Source: Mucilaginibacter sp.
GTDB taxonomy: Bacteria > Bacteroidota > Bacteroidia > Sphingobacteriales > Sphingobacteriaceae
Direction of reading: 5' to 3'
Assembly: GCF_028288105.1 (NCBI RefSeq)
Contig: NZ_JAQBOI010000223.1
Span: 1-38,493, forward strand
DNA length: 38,493 nucleotides
Below, piece after piece: positions 1-6,857 of the stretch. The notes under the pieces are model-generated. The model saw only the letters and a program-made list of their open reading frames with translations. It had not been told where the DNA came from and made no database searches. Numbering within the stretch: position 1 is the first letter of the stretch; each line of letters begins with the position of its first letter. The translations under genes were made by a program, and so were the position numbers.

Positions 1-8
1 ACAAAAAT

Positions 9-106
9 GGGATAAGCTACTCTTATCGCGCCGCTCAACTCTCTACCCTTGCTGCGTTCCCACCCTGGGGGAGTTCAAGAGGAGCTGGCCGTAAAAGACT
101 TATCCC
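9..106 (-). ncRNA. ffs: Signal recognition particle RNA (4.5S type)
   Basis: Read on the minus strand, this stretch has the conserved apical hairpin of small bacterial SRP RNA: a GGAA tetraloop (complement of 57-60) closed by GUG/CGC, followed by the asymmetric AGCAAGG side of the M-domain-binding internal loop. The ends pair with each other: GGGATAAG at the 5' end (99-106) is complementary to CTTATCCC at the 3' end (9-16). The length, about 98 nt, fits the family. The RNA pairs with Ffh and directs membrane and secreted proteins to the translocon during translation. Ends are set by the closing stem and could be off by a few nucleotides. Confidence 0.9.
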
Positions 107-110
107 GCCG

Positions 111-118
111 CAAAGATA
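111..118 (-). promoter_or_regulatory. -7 box of the SRP RNA promoter
   Basis: The minus strand reads TATCTTTG, a perfect match to the Bacteroidota -7 consensus TAnnTTTG. It ends only about five nucleotides before the first base of the SRP RNA closing stem, which is where transcription should begin. No clear TTG is seen at the -33 position. Confidence 0.6.
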
Positions 119-201
119 GAAAAAGGATGCATTTTAGGTTAAGAAATTATTAAAAAAGGAAACCTAATAGCGTACTGGTTGATTATCAGGTGAATATTAT
201 C

Positions 202-225
202 ACGCAAAGACGCGAAGACGCAAAA
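202..225. repeat. Three-copy octamer repeat, ACGCAAAG family
   Basis: Three consecutive octamers (ACGCAAAG, ACGCGAAG, ACGCAAAA) lie in the spacer between the SRP promoter and the 3' end of the leftward 2H phosphoesterase gene. A two-copy version of the same family, in the other orientation, lies at 19451-19468, also just beyond a stop codon. Function is unknown. Confidence 0.6.
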
Positions 226-272
226 AGAGAACATTACTTGCGCTGATTTATCGCAAGGGTTTTATCTGTTTA

Positions 273-896
273 TTAGAAAAGGTTTATCTGATTCCTTACC
301 TCTTCACTCATACCCACTTGTTTATCCAACCCATTTACATACTCAAAACTCTTTGTCCCTTTAAACCGGAAGGTTTTAAAAGGTTCCCATTTGGGGAAAC
401 TGCCGAATGTTTCGCGTTTTACAATTTTAAGTTCCTTGATCCAAAAGGGCTCTACCAGTTTTTTGTGGCGGAAGTGTGGCCACAGGATATTAAAATCAGC
501 TTCGGGTATGTTGCGGGTAACGGTAATATGCGGCACCAGTGTTTTCCTGATACTGAGGTTTTTCTTTAACAGACTGAACCATGCATCAACAGCAGGAGTA
601 ATACGGATATGGGCATAGATGGTATACTGACTATGCAAATGCGGAAAATATTTAAAGCCATCAATATGCAGTAAAACTGGGGGCATAATGTTTAAGGTTT
701 GCTCCAGTCGTGTAACGGTATGGTCGGCGAAGAAGGGCTTTTGCCGCTCTGCATGCATAATAGATATGTGCGCCGGCGAATCCATGCTTTTAAACTCACC
801 AATATGTTTTGCTGATGCCTTTTTGTATTTGCCAATAAGCTCCTTAATAGGTTCGGGCGGGGATAGGAGGAAGAGATAGTCGGCATAGCTGGTCAT
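273..896 (-). CDS. 2H phosphoesterase superfamily protein (2'-5' RNA ligase-like)
   Basis: The 207-residue protein has the two hallmark H-x-T/S-x motifs of the 2H phosphoesterase (LigT/CPDase) superfamily: HISI at residues 43-46 and HITV at 123-126, about 80 residues apart as in the family. The two histidines form the active site for 2'-5' or cyclic phosphodiester bonds in RNA or nucleotides. The protein is cytosolic, with no signal peptide. The ATG at 894-896 is used, and the gene diverges from dinB across about 70 nt. The family is clear; the true substrate (RNA end, tRNA-splicing intermediate or small nucleotide) cannot be told from sequence. Confidence 0.85.
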   Translation of the reverse strand: MTSYADYLFLLSPPEPIKELIGKYKKASAKHIGEFKSMDSPAHISIMHAERQKPFFADHTVTRLEQTLNIMPPVLLHIDGFKYFPHLHSQYTIYAHIRITPAVDAWFSLLKKNLSIRKTLVPHITVTRNIPEADFNILWPHFRHKKLVEPFWIKELKIVKRETFGSFPKWEPFKTFRFKGTKSFEYVNGLDKQVGMSEEVRNQINLF

Positions 897-967
897 ACAT
901 CTGTGAATTATCGATACAAATTTTGCTAATTATTTTAGTAATTCAAATTATATTTTCATATTTGTGC

Positions 968-2152
968 ATGGATGCTAAGCGGCATATTGTACATATCGAC
1001 CTCGATTCATTCTTTGTATCTGTAGAGCGTAAATTCAATCCATCCCTTATAGGCAAAGCCGTTATCATAGGCGGTTCGGCAGATAGGGGGGTGGTAGCTT
1101 CCTGCAGTTACGAGGCGCGTGCTTTTGGCGTGCATTCTGCCATGCCCACAAGGCAGGCGCTGAAGCTTTGTCCGCACGCTATTGTGATACATGGCACGCA
1201 TGGCAGATATTCAGAGGCTTCACGTGAGGTTACGCAGATCATCCATAATATGGTGCCGCTATACCAAAAATCATCGGTAGATGAGTTTTATATCGACCTA
1301 AGCGGTATGGAACGTTTCCATGATCCGTTTAAACTGGCCTGCGAGCTTCGCCAAAAGGTGATCCGCGAAACCGGGTTGCCTATTTCCTTTGGTATGGCAT
1401 CCGGTAAAACGGTTGCAAAAATGGCTACCAACCAGGCAAAACCCAACGGACAGCTGTGGATCCCTCACGGCAAGGAAAAAGAGTTTTTAGCCCCGCTGAA
1501 TATCGGCAAGATCCCTGGACTTGGCGAAAGTACCTGCCAAAAGCTTTACCAATACGGCATCGAGAAAATTGGCGACCTGCAACGGGTTAACCTGAAGTTT
1601 TTAGAGGCTGTTTTTGGTAAGGCTGGCACATACATTTACAATAGGGCCAATGGAATAGATGACAGCGAGATAATCCCCCACAGTGACCGTAAATCCATCT
1701 CTACTGAAACTACTTTCCATAGCGACGTGAATGATAAACGTACGTTGGAAAATGTATTAGTGAGCATGACCGAAGAACTGGCCGGGAAGCTTCGCCGGGA
1801 GAATAAGGTATCGTCATGCCTGGCTATTAAGATCAGATATGCTAATTTTGAGACGCATACCCAACAGCAGAAGATTGCCCTCACCGCTGCCGAGCATATC
1901 CTGATACCGGGCATTAAAAACCTGCTCACAAAAGCATGGAACCAACACCGACCAATCCGGCTGATAGGTGTGAAGTTAAGCAACCTTTGTACAGGCAGTT
2001 ATCAAATAAACCTTTTTGAGGATAACGAAGAACGTATAAAGCTTTACCAGGCTATGGATAATATTAATTTCCGCTTTGGCGATAAAACGGTTTGCCGCGC
2101 TGCGGGTATGGAGATAGGTGCGAGGACATTTAATCCGTTTATGAAGGGGTAG
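968..2152 (+). CDS. dinB: DNA polymerase IV (Y-family translesion polymerase)
   Basis: The 394-residue protein has the Y-family palm signature. Catalytic acidic residues are visible as D11 (in HIDLDSFF) and D105-E106 (in SSVDEFYID), with the fingers, thumb and little-finger regions following in normal order. It copies damaged templates with low fidelity. The ATG at 968 was chosen because the conserved HIDLDSF core begins nine residues later, as in other DinB proteins; an in-frame TTG at 923 would add 15 hydrophobic residues without family support. No LexA-type operator could be recognised upstream. UmuC-type Y polymerases are excluded by the short, DinB-like length and the absence of a umuD neighbour. 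Confidence 0.93.
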   Translation: MDAKRHIVHIDLDSFFVSVERKFNPSLIGKAVIIGGSADRGVVASCSYEARAFGVHSAMPTRQALKLCPHAIVIHGTHGRYSEASREVTQIIHNMVPLYQKSSVDEFYIDLSGMERFHDPFKLACELRQKVIRETGLPISFGMASGKTVAKMATNQAKPNGQLWIPHGKEKEFLAPLNIGKIPGLGESTCQKLYQYGIEKIGDLQRVNLKFLEAVFGKAGTYIYNRANGIDDSEIIPHSDRKSISTETTFHSDVNDKRTLENVLVSMTEELAGKLRRENKVSSCLAIKIRYANFETHTQQQKIALTAAEHILIPGIKNLLTKAWNQHRPIRLIGVKLSNLCTGSYQINLFEDNEERIKLYQAMDNINFRFGDKTVCRAAGMEIGARTFNPFMKG

Positions 2153-2156
2153 GGAA

Positions 2157-2219
2157 CAGATGTGCAAATATGCAGATGTGCGGATTACAGATGAATAATA
2201 TACGGCAATTTGCACATCT
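2157..2219. repeat. Octamer repeat CAGATGTG with inverted copy
   Basis: CAGATGTG-like octamers run from 2157 to about 2188. The 12-mer AGATGTGCAAAT at 2158-2169 has an exact inverted copy at 2208-2219. The element fills the space between the convergent dinB and GNAT genes and overlaps the GNAT stop codon, so it could fold in both transcripts, possibly as a terminator. There is no clean T-run. Confidence 0.6.
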
Positions 2220-2739
2220 ACAACTCCTTCCGCATCAAAATATCGGTTTGCTCATCGGTGCCCAGCACAAAGGGGTGACTGCCAAATTGGATAAAACCTT
2301 TGCTTTTATAAAAGTTGATGGCTTTGTTATTATGCTCCCAAACACCCAGCCATACGTAGCTAAACTTTTTATCGATGGCGGTTTGTATGGCAAAATCTAA
2401 TAGGTGTTTACCTATTTGCTGCCCCTGAAATTCTTGAAGAATATAGATCCGTTCCACCTCGATGGCGTTGGGGTCCTGTAGTTCGGTTTGGGCGGTGTTG
2501 TAATTGAGTTTTATATAACCGGCGTTTGTATTATCAACTACGGCAAAGTAGAAATGAGAATCGGGATTACTAAGCTCTTCCTCATATTTTTGCAGTGTGA
2601 ATGCTGTTGAGGCATACGCCTCCATATCGGCAGCGTTGTTTAAATGAGCAAAGGCATCAAAAAAAGTTTTGCGACTCAGATTAAGCAGGGTTGCAGCATC
2701 GGCTGTTATTACCGTTTTTATTTGGATAGGAGAGGCCAT
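2218..2739 (-). CDS. GNAT family N-acetyltransferase
   Basis: The 173-residue protein has GNAT layout: an N-terminal strand-helix region, a central beta-strand pair (YFAVVDNTNAGYIKL), then the acetyl-CoA loop motif in ERIYILQEFQGQQIGKHLL (roughly residues 90-112), where QGQQIG matches the Q/R-x-x-G-x-G/A pyrophosphate-binding pattern, and a C-terminal NKAINFYKSKGF motif. It transfers an acetyl group to a small molecule or protein amine; the substrate is not predictable. Its start lies three nucleotides beyond the stop of the upstream membrane protein, so it is probably co-transcribed with the ECF sigma pair. Confidence 0.88.
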   Translation of the reverse strand: MASPIQIKTVITADAATLLNLSRKTFFDAFAHLNNAADMEAYASTAFTLQKYEEELSNPDSHFYFAVVDNTNAGYIKLNYNTAQTELQDPNAIEVERIYILQEFQGQQIGKHLLDFAIQTAIDKKFSYVWLGVWEHNNKAINFYKSKGFIQFGSHPFVLGTDEQTDILMRKEL

Positions 2740-2742
2740 TAC

Positions 2743-3333
2743 TTAATCAAATTGTTCCTGCAAACGTTCCAACCTGTCAATCATCAGGTTAAGTTTTTCT
2801 TCCTCGTTTTTAAACATTCGGGGTTTTAGATAGAATGTAGTGAACAAGAACCAAATAATGATAGAACCATAAGTAACCCCTTTAAAAATACCCGAAGCAT
2901 TTTGCAGCACTTCTACAAAGTACAGCGCAAGGCCGGCGCTTATCAATAAGGTATAAATATAGTAGAACCAGCCAATAACCTTGGTTCGGTTTTTTTGATA
3001 TTCTTTAAGGCTGTCGAGGTATTCGGTTGGGTTTACGGTAGCGTCGCGCTTGCTCAAAATGTGATAATGCCTTACAATAAGTGTAAGGTACATAAACATT
3101 GTAAATAACACTATCAGGATACCAACGGTGGTAACCCATGAATTAAACGCGCCAAACAGTGCAATAATAAAAGCGAACGCTATTATTACAACCATAGCCA
3201 CAATACTCCAGTATATGCGGTTTGTTAAACCGCGTACCCCGCTTTTTACCTGCTTCAGCACTTCATCTACCGATAGCTGTTCCTTTTTTGGCTGTCCCTG
3301 CCAAACCGACATTAAATGATCAAAGTCTTTCAT
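2743..3333 (-). CDS. Four-TM membrane protein, probable anti-sigma factor
   Basis: This 196-residue protein has a soluble N-terminal segment of about 40 residues, two close membrane helices (about 41-61 and 66-87), a charged cytoplasmic-looking loop, two more helices (about 119-141 and 152-170) and a charged, probably coiled C-terminal tail. No enzymatic motif is visible. The start overlaps the end of the sigma-factor gene by 14 nt, so translation is probably coupled. A membrane protein directly coupled to an ECF sigma factor is usually its anti-sigma factor; that role is inferred from position. It lacks the HxxxCxxC signature of ZAS-type anti-sigma factors. Confidence 0.7.
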   Translation of the reverse strand: MKDFDHLMSVWQGQPKKEQLSVDEVLKQVKSGVRGLTNRIYWSIVAMVVIIAFAFIIALFGAFNSWVTTVGILIVLFTMFMYLTLIVRHYHILSKRDATVNPTEYLDSLKEYQKNRTKVIGWFYYIYTLLISAGLALYFVEVLQNASGIFKGVTYGSIIIWFLFTTFYLKPRMFKNEEEKLNLMIDRLERLQEQFD

Positions 3334-3817
3334 ATTGATTGTATAACTCTGTCAATTTTTGTTTAATGCGATATATCTTCACCCTCAAATTCCCTTCTGA
3401 TATTCCCGAAACATCTGCAATTTCGGGGTACGGCACTTCATCAAGCACCAATGTAATTATAATTCTTTCTGATTCTTCCAATTTTGATATACACTTATAC
3501 AGCAAAGCAACCTGCTCATTTTTCTCTGAAAATTCTTCGCGTTTATTTTCAGCAATTTGCGGGGTAAGTTCGTCTTTGGCCTGGCGTTTCTCTGACCGTA
3601 AATAAGTTAAACAAGTGTTTACCGCTATGCGATATATCCAGGTAGATATAAGCGCCTGGTTACGAAATTTGTGAAGGTTTTGCCAAACTTTTAAAAAAGT
3701 TTCCTGCAACAGATCGTTCGCGGCATCATCATCGCCGGTATAACCATAGCACAAATGGTAAATTTTCTTTGAATTGGCTTCGTAAATTTTGCGGAAAGCG
3801 TCTTCTCTATCTGCCAC
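3320..3817 (-). CDS. ECF RNA polymerase sigma factor
   Basis: The 165-residue protein contains sigma region 2 (residues ~10-75, with the DAANDLLQETFLKVWQNL helix that contacts the -10 element and core polymerase) and region 4 (~105-160, ending in the helix-turn-helix YPEIADVSGISEGNLRVKIYR). The length is typical of the group, and regions 1.1 and 3 are absent. It directs polymerase to a small stress or envelope regulon, presumably held in check by the membrane protein encoded immediately downstream. The start is GTG at 3815-3817, since no in-frame ATG precedes region 2. A possible autoregulatory promoter lies at 3841-3866. Confidence 0.92.
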   Translation of the reverse strand: MADREDAFRKIYEANSKKIYHLCYGYTGDDDAANDLLQETFLKVWQNLHKFRNQALISTWIYRIAVNTCLTYLRSEKRQAKDELTPQIAENKREEFSEKNEQVALLYKCISKLEESERIIITLVLDEVPYPEIADVSGISEGNLRVKIYRIKQKLTELYNQYERL

Positions 3818-3840
3818 CTGGATTAGTTAATTTTTATTTT

Positions 3841-3866
3841 GACAAATTAACAGCTTAAATGTTACA
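3841..3866 (-). promoter_or_regulatory. Candidate ECF-type promoter for the sigma gene
   Basis: On the minus strand TGTAAC is followed after 17 nt by GTC, which resembles the AAC...GTC layout of many ECF promoters. It sits 24 nt upstream of the sigma-factor start codon and overlaps the end of the preceding gene. Autoregulation is inferred from this match alone. Confidence 0.33.
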
Positions 3867-4389
3867 ACAGGTAACTTTTTTTATTAAACCAGGGTAATTT
3901 GTCATCGGCATCATCCAATAACTTGTTAAATTCCTGGCTATAATCAAATTGCAGGTCTTCATGAAGCTTACCAATTATAGCACGCACCTTTTCTATTTGC
4001 CTTATCAATATCAACCGGATAGGTTTGTACGATGTTTGCCTAAGCACATATTGCAGATAATTTTGGCAGAAGTTTAAAAGCAGCTCTATTTCGGCTGTTT
4101 TATTACCGATAAATTTGGTGTACTTGGTAAGCATCTTTAGTATTTTACGCAATGCCTTTGCCGTAAAATAACTCTGTGCCGGCAGCTGACTAAACATAAA
4201 GCCCGCTTCGGCTTTTATGCTTTCAATAAACCCCTGCTCGTTATGCGATTCGAATAATAAATAGGCCAGTAGTTCCTTGTTTTCTTTCTTATAGCGTACC
4301 AACCGCAGGCATAATTCGGCCAGTTGCTCCTGTGGCAAATGCTGTAATTCTTTCTTTATTTGTTGCAAGCCGTAGGTAGTAATAGTCAT
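3862..4389 (-). CDS. Hypothetical helical protein
   Basis: I do not recognise this 175-residue protein. It looks soluble and almost entirely alpha-helical, rich in Leu, Lys, Glu and Gln, with no signal peptide, membrane segment or catalytic motif. The ATG at 4387-4389 was chosen because an alternative upstream start at 4437 would collide with the divergent symporter gene and its promoter. The stop is 44 nt before the sigma-factor gene on the same strand, so read-through into the sigma operon is possible, although a separate sigma promoter may lie in that gap. Its size and regular helical pattern suggest an adaptor or repeat-like bundle, but nothing firmer can be said. Confidence 0.7.
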   Translation of the reverse strand: MTITTYGLQQIKKELQHLPQEQLAELCLRLVRYKKENKELLAYLLFESHNEQGFIESIKAEAGFMFSQLPAQSYFTAKALRKILKMLTKYTKFIGNKTAEIELLLNFCQNYLQYVLRQTSYKPIRLILIRQIEKVRAIIGKLHEDLQFDYSQEFNKLLDDADDKLPWFNKKSYLL

Positions 4390-4420
4390 TGATATTAAAG
4401 TTTTTAATTTTGTAGTTTTG
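4389..4420 (+). promoter_or_regulatory. Bacteroidota-type promoter of the symporter gene
   Basis: TTG at 4389-4391 and TAGTTTTG (TAnnTTTG) at 4413-4420 are separated by 21 nt, close to the expected spacing. A second TAnnTTTG match (TAATTTTG, 4405-4412) overlaps upstream without a good -33 partner. The start codon follows at 4438, so the leader would be very short. Confidence 0.5.
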
Positions 4421-4437
4421 CGGCACCAAATAAACAC

Positions 4438-5811
4438 ATGCAGAAGAGCAAACTAACCCTGTACATTTTTATAGCATTAATATTAGGTGTAATAGCCGGA
4501 TACATTTACAATGCTACTGTTATAAACAATATTAATACCAAACTAAGCGCTGCCGAGGTAAATATAAAAACAATAGATGAGCAATTGGTTGTTGCCACAG
4601 ATACCACTACAGCAACATACAAAGCGTTAAAGCTGGAACGCAAGGCGCAGGCAACCATCCGCAAGGCAAGCGATGCTGAACGCGAGGGCAAACTGGTTGG
4701 CTTCACTGTTTTAAGCGATATTTTTCTGAGGCTGATAAAAATGATAGTTGCCCCGCTGGTATTTACCACACTTGTGGTGGGTGTTGCCAAGGTGGGTGAT
4801 ATTAGGTCGGTAGGGCGAATTGGCGGTAAAACGCTGCTTTGGTTTTTAAGCGCTACGCTTGTTTCCCTGCTATTAGGGATGTTATTGGTTAACCTTTTTA
4901 AACCCGGCGAAGCCATGCACTTGCCCTTACCTGATAGCCATTTATCTACCGGCATCGAAAAAACAACCCTATCACTGCGCGATTTTATAGGTCACGTTTT
5001 CCCTAAAAGCTTTATTGAGGCTATGGCCAATAACGAGATCTTGCAGATAGTGATCTTCTCCTTATTCTTTGGGGTAGGTACCGCTGCCATAGGCGAAAAG
5101 GGCGAAATAGTGATAAAAGCGATGGATGCCATTGCCCATGTTATTTTAAAAATAACCGGCTATGTAATGCAGTTGGCGCCATTAGCTGTATTTGGGGCCA
5201 TAACAGCTATTATTGCTAAACAGGGTTTAGGCATATTATCTACCTACGCCATATTTATAGGTGAGTTTTATTTTTCGCTGCTGATATTATGGCTGGTTAT
5301 TATACTGGCAGGGTCGGTAGTATTACAAGGGCGCGCATTTAATTTAGTTGGCCGTATTAAAGATGCCATGCTTATCGCGTTTAGCACCTCAACAAGCGAG
5401 GCTGCATATCCAAAGGTATTGCTGGAGCTTGAACGCTTTGGCTGCCATAACAAAATAGTAAGCTTTGTATTGCCATTGGGTTATTCGTTTAACCTTGATG
5501 GCTCCATGATGTATATGACCTTCGCGTCGCTATTCCTGGCACAATCATATAATATCCATCTATCGTTTGAGCAGCAATTATCTATGTTGCTTATCCTTAT
5601 GCTTACCAGTAAAGGTATTGCAGGCGTTCCGCGGGCATCGCTTGTGGTAATTGCCGGTACCATATCAATGTTTAATATTCCCGAAGCCGGTTTAGCACTA
5701 TTGATAGGTATTGATCCGTTATTAGATATGGGCCGCTCTGCAACCAACGTTTTGGGTAACGCAATGGCAACCGCTGTAGTAAGCAAGTGGGAGGGAGAAC
5801 TGGAAAATTAA
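4438..5811 (+). CDS. Dicarboxylate/acidic amino acid:cation symporter (DAACS family)
   Basis: The 457-residue inner-membrane protein has the glutamate-transporter fold. It shows the serine-rich first re-entrant hairpin (STSTSEAAYP), the TM7 segment (SFNLDGSMMYM) and a TM8 binding-site pattern D426-x3-D430-x2-R433-S434-x2-N437. The arginine in this pattern is the residue that selects acidic substrates in GltPh-like transporters, so aspartate, glutamate or a C4-dicarboxylate is likely. The odd feature is a hydrophilic, helical insertion of about 50 residues (~30-85) between TM1 and TM2, which makes the protein longer than the usual ~420-430. It is monocistronic by context, with a promoter at 4389-4420. 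Confidence 0.9.
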   Translation: MQKSKLTLYIFIALILGVIAGYIYNATVINNINTKLSAAEVNIKTIDEQLVVATDTTTATYKALKLERKAQATIRKASDAEREGKLVGFTVLSDIFLRLIKMIVAPLVFTTLVVGVAKVGDIRSVGRIGGKTLLWFLSATLVSLLLGMLLVNLFKPGEAMHLPLPDSHLSTGIEKTTLSLRDFIGHVFPKSFIEAMANNEILQIVIFSLFFGVGTAAIGEKGEIVIKAMDAIAHVILKITGYVMQLAPLAVFGAITAIIAKQGLGILSTYAIFIGEFYFSLLILWLVIILAGSVVLQGRAFNLVGRIKDAMLIAFSTSTSEAAYPKVLLELERFGCHNKIVSFVLPLGYSFNLDGSMMYMTFASLFLAQSYNIHLSFEQQLSMLLILMLTSKGIAGVPRASLVVIAGTISMFNIPEAGLALLIGIDPLLDMGRSATNVLGNAMATAVVSKWEGELEN

Positions 5812-5813
5812 GC

Positions 5814-5848
5814 AATTATTGAGTTATTGAATTATCGAATTATTGATT
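5814..5848. repeat. AATTATTG octamer array, left arm
   Basis: Four octamers (consensus AATTATTG, 5814-5845) begin two nucleotides after the symporter stop codon and end with ATT. The last unit with its flanks, GAATTATTGATT (5837-5848), has an exact inverted copy at 6246-6257 beyond the next gene. The two arrays thus form an imperfect dyad around the four-helix-bundle gene. Confidence 0.75.
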
Positions 5849-5871
5849 GAGTATAATGTTAATAGTTATTT

Positions 5872-6246
5872 ATGCCAGATAGTGAAAGAGTTGATTTTGC
5901 GGAATCATTAAAAAAACGGACAAAAAAATTTGTAGTTGATAATATAAAGCTTTTCAGGATCTTACCGAAAACTGAGGAGGCCAGAATAATAGGCAGACAA
6001 TTATTACGTTGTTCTTCATCTGTAGGCGCAAACTACAGAGCTGTTTGCAGGGCACGTTCACAAGCAGAATTTCACTCAAAACTTTCGATAGTTGTGGAAG
6101 AAGCCGATGAAAGTGTATTTTGGATGGAAATACTTGTAGAAGCAGGAATAGTACAGACCTCAGAAATCGAGCCGCTTTTTAGAGAGGCGAATGAAATACT
6201 CAAAATAGTTTCAGCATCAAGAAAAACCGTATCAGAAAAAAAATAA
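5872..6246 (+). CDS. Four-helix-bundle protein (23S intervening-sequence/Avd-like)
   Basis: The 124-residue basic protein has the pattern of the TIGR02436 four-helix-bundle family: an early helix (ESLKKRTKKFVVDNIKLFRILP), the conserved stretch IGRQLLRCSSSVGANYRAVCRA (about residues 41-62), an S/EF-x-x-KL-x-I-V-x-EEADES segment and a final helix. Relatives are encoded in intervening sequences of some bacterial 23S rRNAs, and the family includes Avd of diversity-generating retroelements; the fold forms a positively charged pentameric barrel that binds nucleic acid. No reverse transcriptase or template repeat is nearby. The gene is framed by inverted octamer arrays, with the right array starting at its stop codon. 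The function of chromosomal orphans of this family is not known. Confidence 0.88.
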   Translation: MPDSERVDFAESLKKRTKKFVVDNIKLFRILPKTEEARIIGRQLLRCSSSVGANYRAVCRARSQAEFHSKLSIVVEEADESVFWMEILVEAGIVQTSEIEPLFREANEILKIVSASRKTVSEKK

Positions 6247-6284
6247 ATCAATAATTCTATAAATCACTAATTCTATAATTCTCT
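6246..6284. repeat. AATTATTG octamer array, right arm (inverted)
   Basis: Four octamers in the opposite orientation to the 5814-5845 array (read on this strand as CAATAATT, CTATAAAT, CACTAATT, CTATAATT, 6249-6280) begin at the stop codon of the four-helix-bundle gene. They run to within two nucleotides of the ATG of the next gene. The inner 12 nt match the left arm perfectly; outer units are degenerate. Confidence 0.75.
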
Positions 6285-6285
6285 C

Positions 6286-6789
6286 ATGAATACTCGTTCT
6301 AAAAAAATATTCCTTATAATGAGCATTGTGGTGCCATTTTTATTGTACTGTGTCTATTACTATGGCATGATGATCAAGAACGCGCCTTACAAGTTCTCCG
6401 AATTTCAGTCGATACGGTTTGAGTATGGTTATGGCGATACGCTAAACAATATTTACGATTCTAAAACCGGCGAATATCAGTTTGTGAACCGAAAAGACTC
6501 TATCGTAAAAATAAAGATGAAACTAAGCAAGGATGACCTGTTATACCTGCATCGTAAAGCAGCCGATCTGGGTTTTTGGGATTTCCCGTCAAACGAGCTT
6601 AACCCGGATGTAAAGGGTAGGGTGCCCCGATATGTGATACAGTTTAATTATCTGCGTAAAACTAAAAAAGTGATGTACGATGCATCCTATAATGGTGCCG
6701 ATAAACTGAAGGATGCCAACGACCGCCTGATAATAGAAATTAAAAAGATATTGAGCGATGCGGAAGCGCGTCAAAGAAATAGCAAGTAG
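6286..6789 (+). CDS. Hypothetical membrane-anchored protein
   Basis: This 167-residue protein begins with a short basic segment and one hydrophobic helix (about residues 8-28), which is probably an uncleaved signal anchor, followed by a hydrophilic domain facing the periplasm. The domain alternates short predicted strands (IRFEYGYGD, IVKIKMKLS, YVIQFNYL) with a helix containing LHRKAADLGFWDFP and ends in a Lys/Glu-rich helix. I do not recognise the family. It starts directly after the right octamer array, and nothing downstream suggests an operon because rplU has its own promoter 5 nt after this stop codon. Confidence 0.75.
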   Translation: MNTRSKKIFLIMSIVVPFLLYCVYYYGMMIKNAPYKFSEFQSIRFEYGYGDTLNNIYDSKTGEYQFVNRKDSIVKIKMKLSKDDLLYLHRKAADLGFWDFPSNELNPDVKGRVPRYVIQFNYLRKTKKVMYDASYNGADKLKDANDRLIIEIKKILSDAEARQRNSK

Positions 6790-6793
6790 GGGA

Positions 6794-6824
6794 TTGCTTT
6801 TATTAAAAACTATCCATATATTTG
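6794..6824 (+). promoter_or_regulatory. Promoter of the rplU-rpmA operon
   Basis: TTG at 6794-6796 and TATATTTG at 6817-6824 are separated by 20 nt, a full match to the Bacteroidota TTG-N19-21-TAnnTTTG promoter. The rplU start codon is 33 nt downstream. The spacer before that ATG is AT-rich (AAAATTTAAAACAATAA) with no Shine-Dalgarno sequence, as is usual for highly expressed genes in this phylum. Confidence 0.75.
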
Positions 6825-6857
6825 CACCTCAAAATTTAAAACAATAATTAATCAACA

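Noticed and set aside
923..967. Earlier TTG start for dinB
   Set aside because: It would add 15 hydrophobic residues not found in DinB proteins; the ATG at 968 gives the canonical N terminus.
4506..4955. Antisense open frame of about 150 codons in the symporter gene
   Set aside because: Shadow of the conserved transporter; hydrophobic/Ser-Thr bias is that of a complementary strand of membrane helices.
5872..6246. Diversity-generating retroelement (because of the Avd-like protein)
   Set aside because: No reverse transcriptase, template repeat/variable repeat pair or target gene was found within the window.
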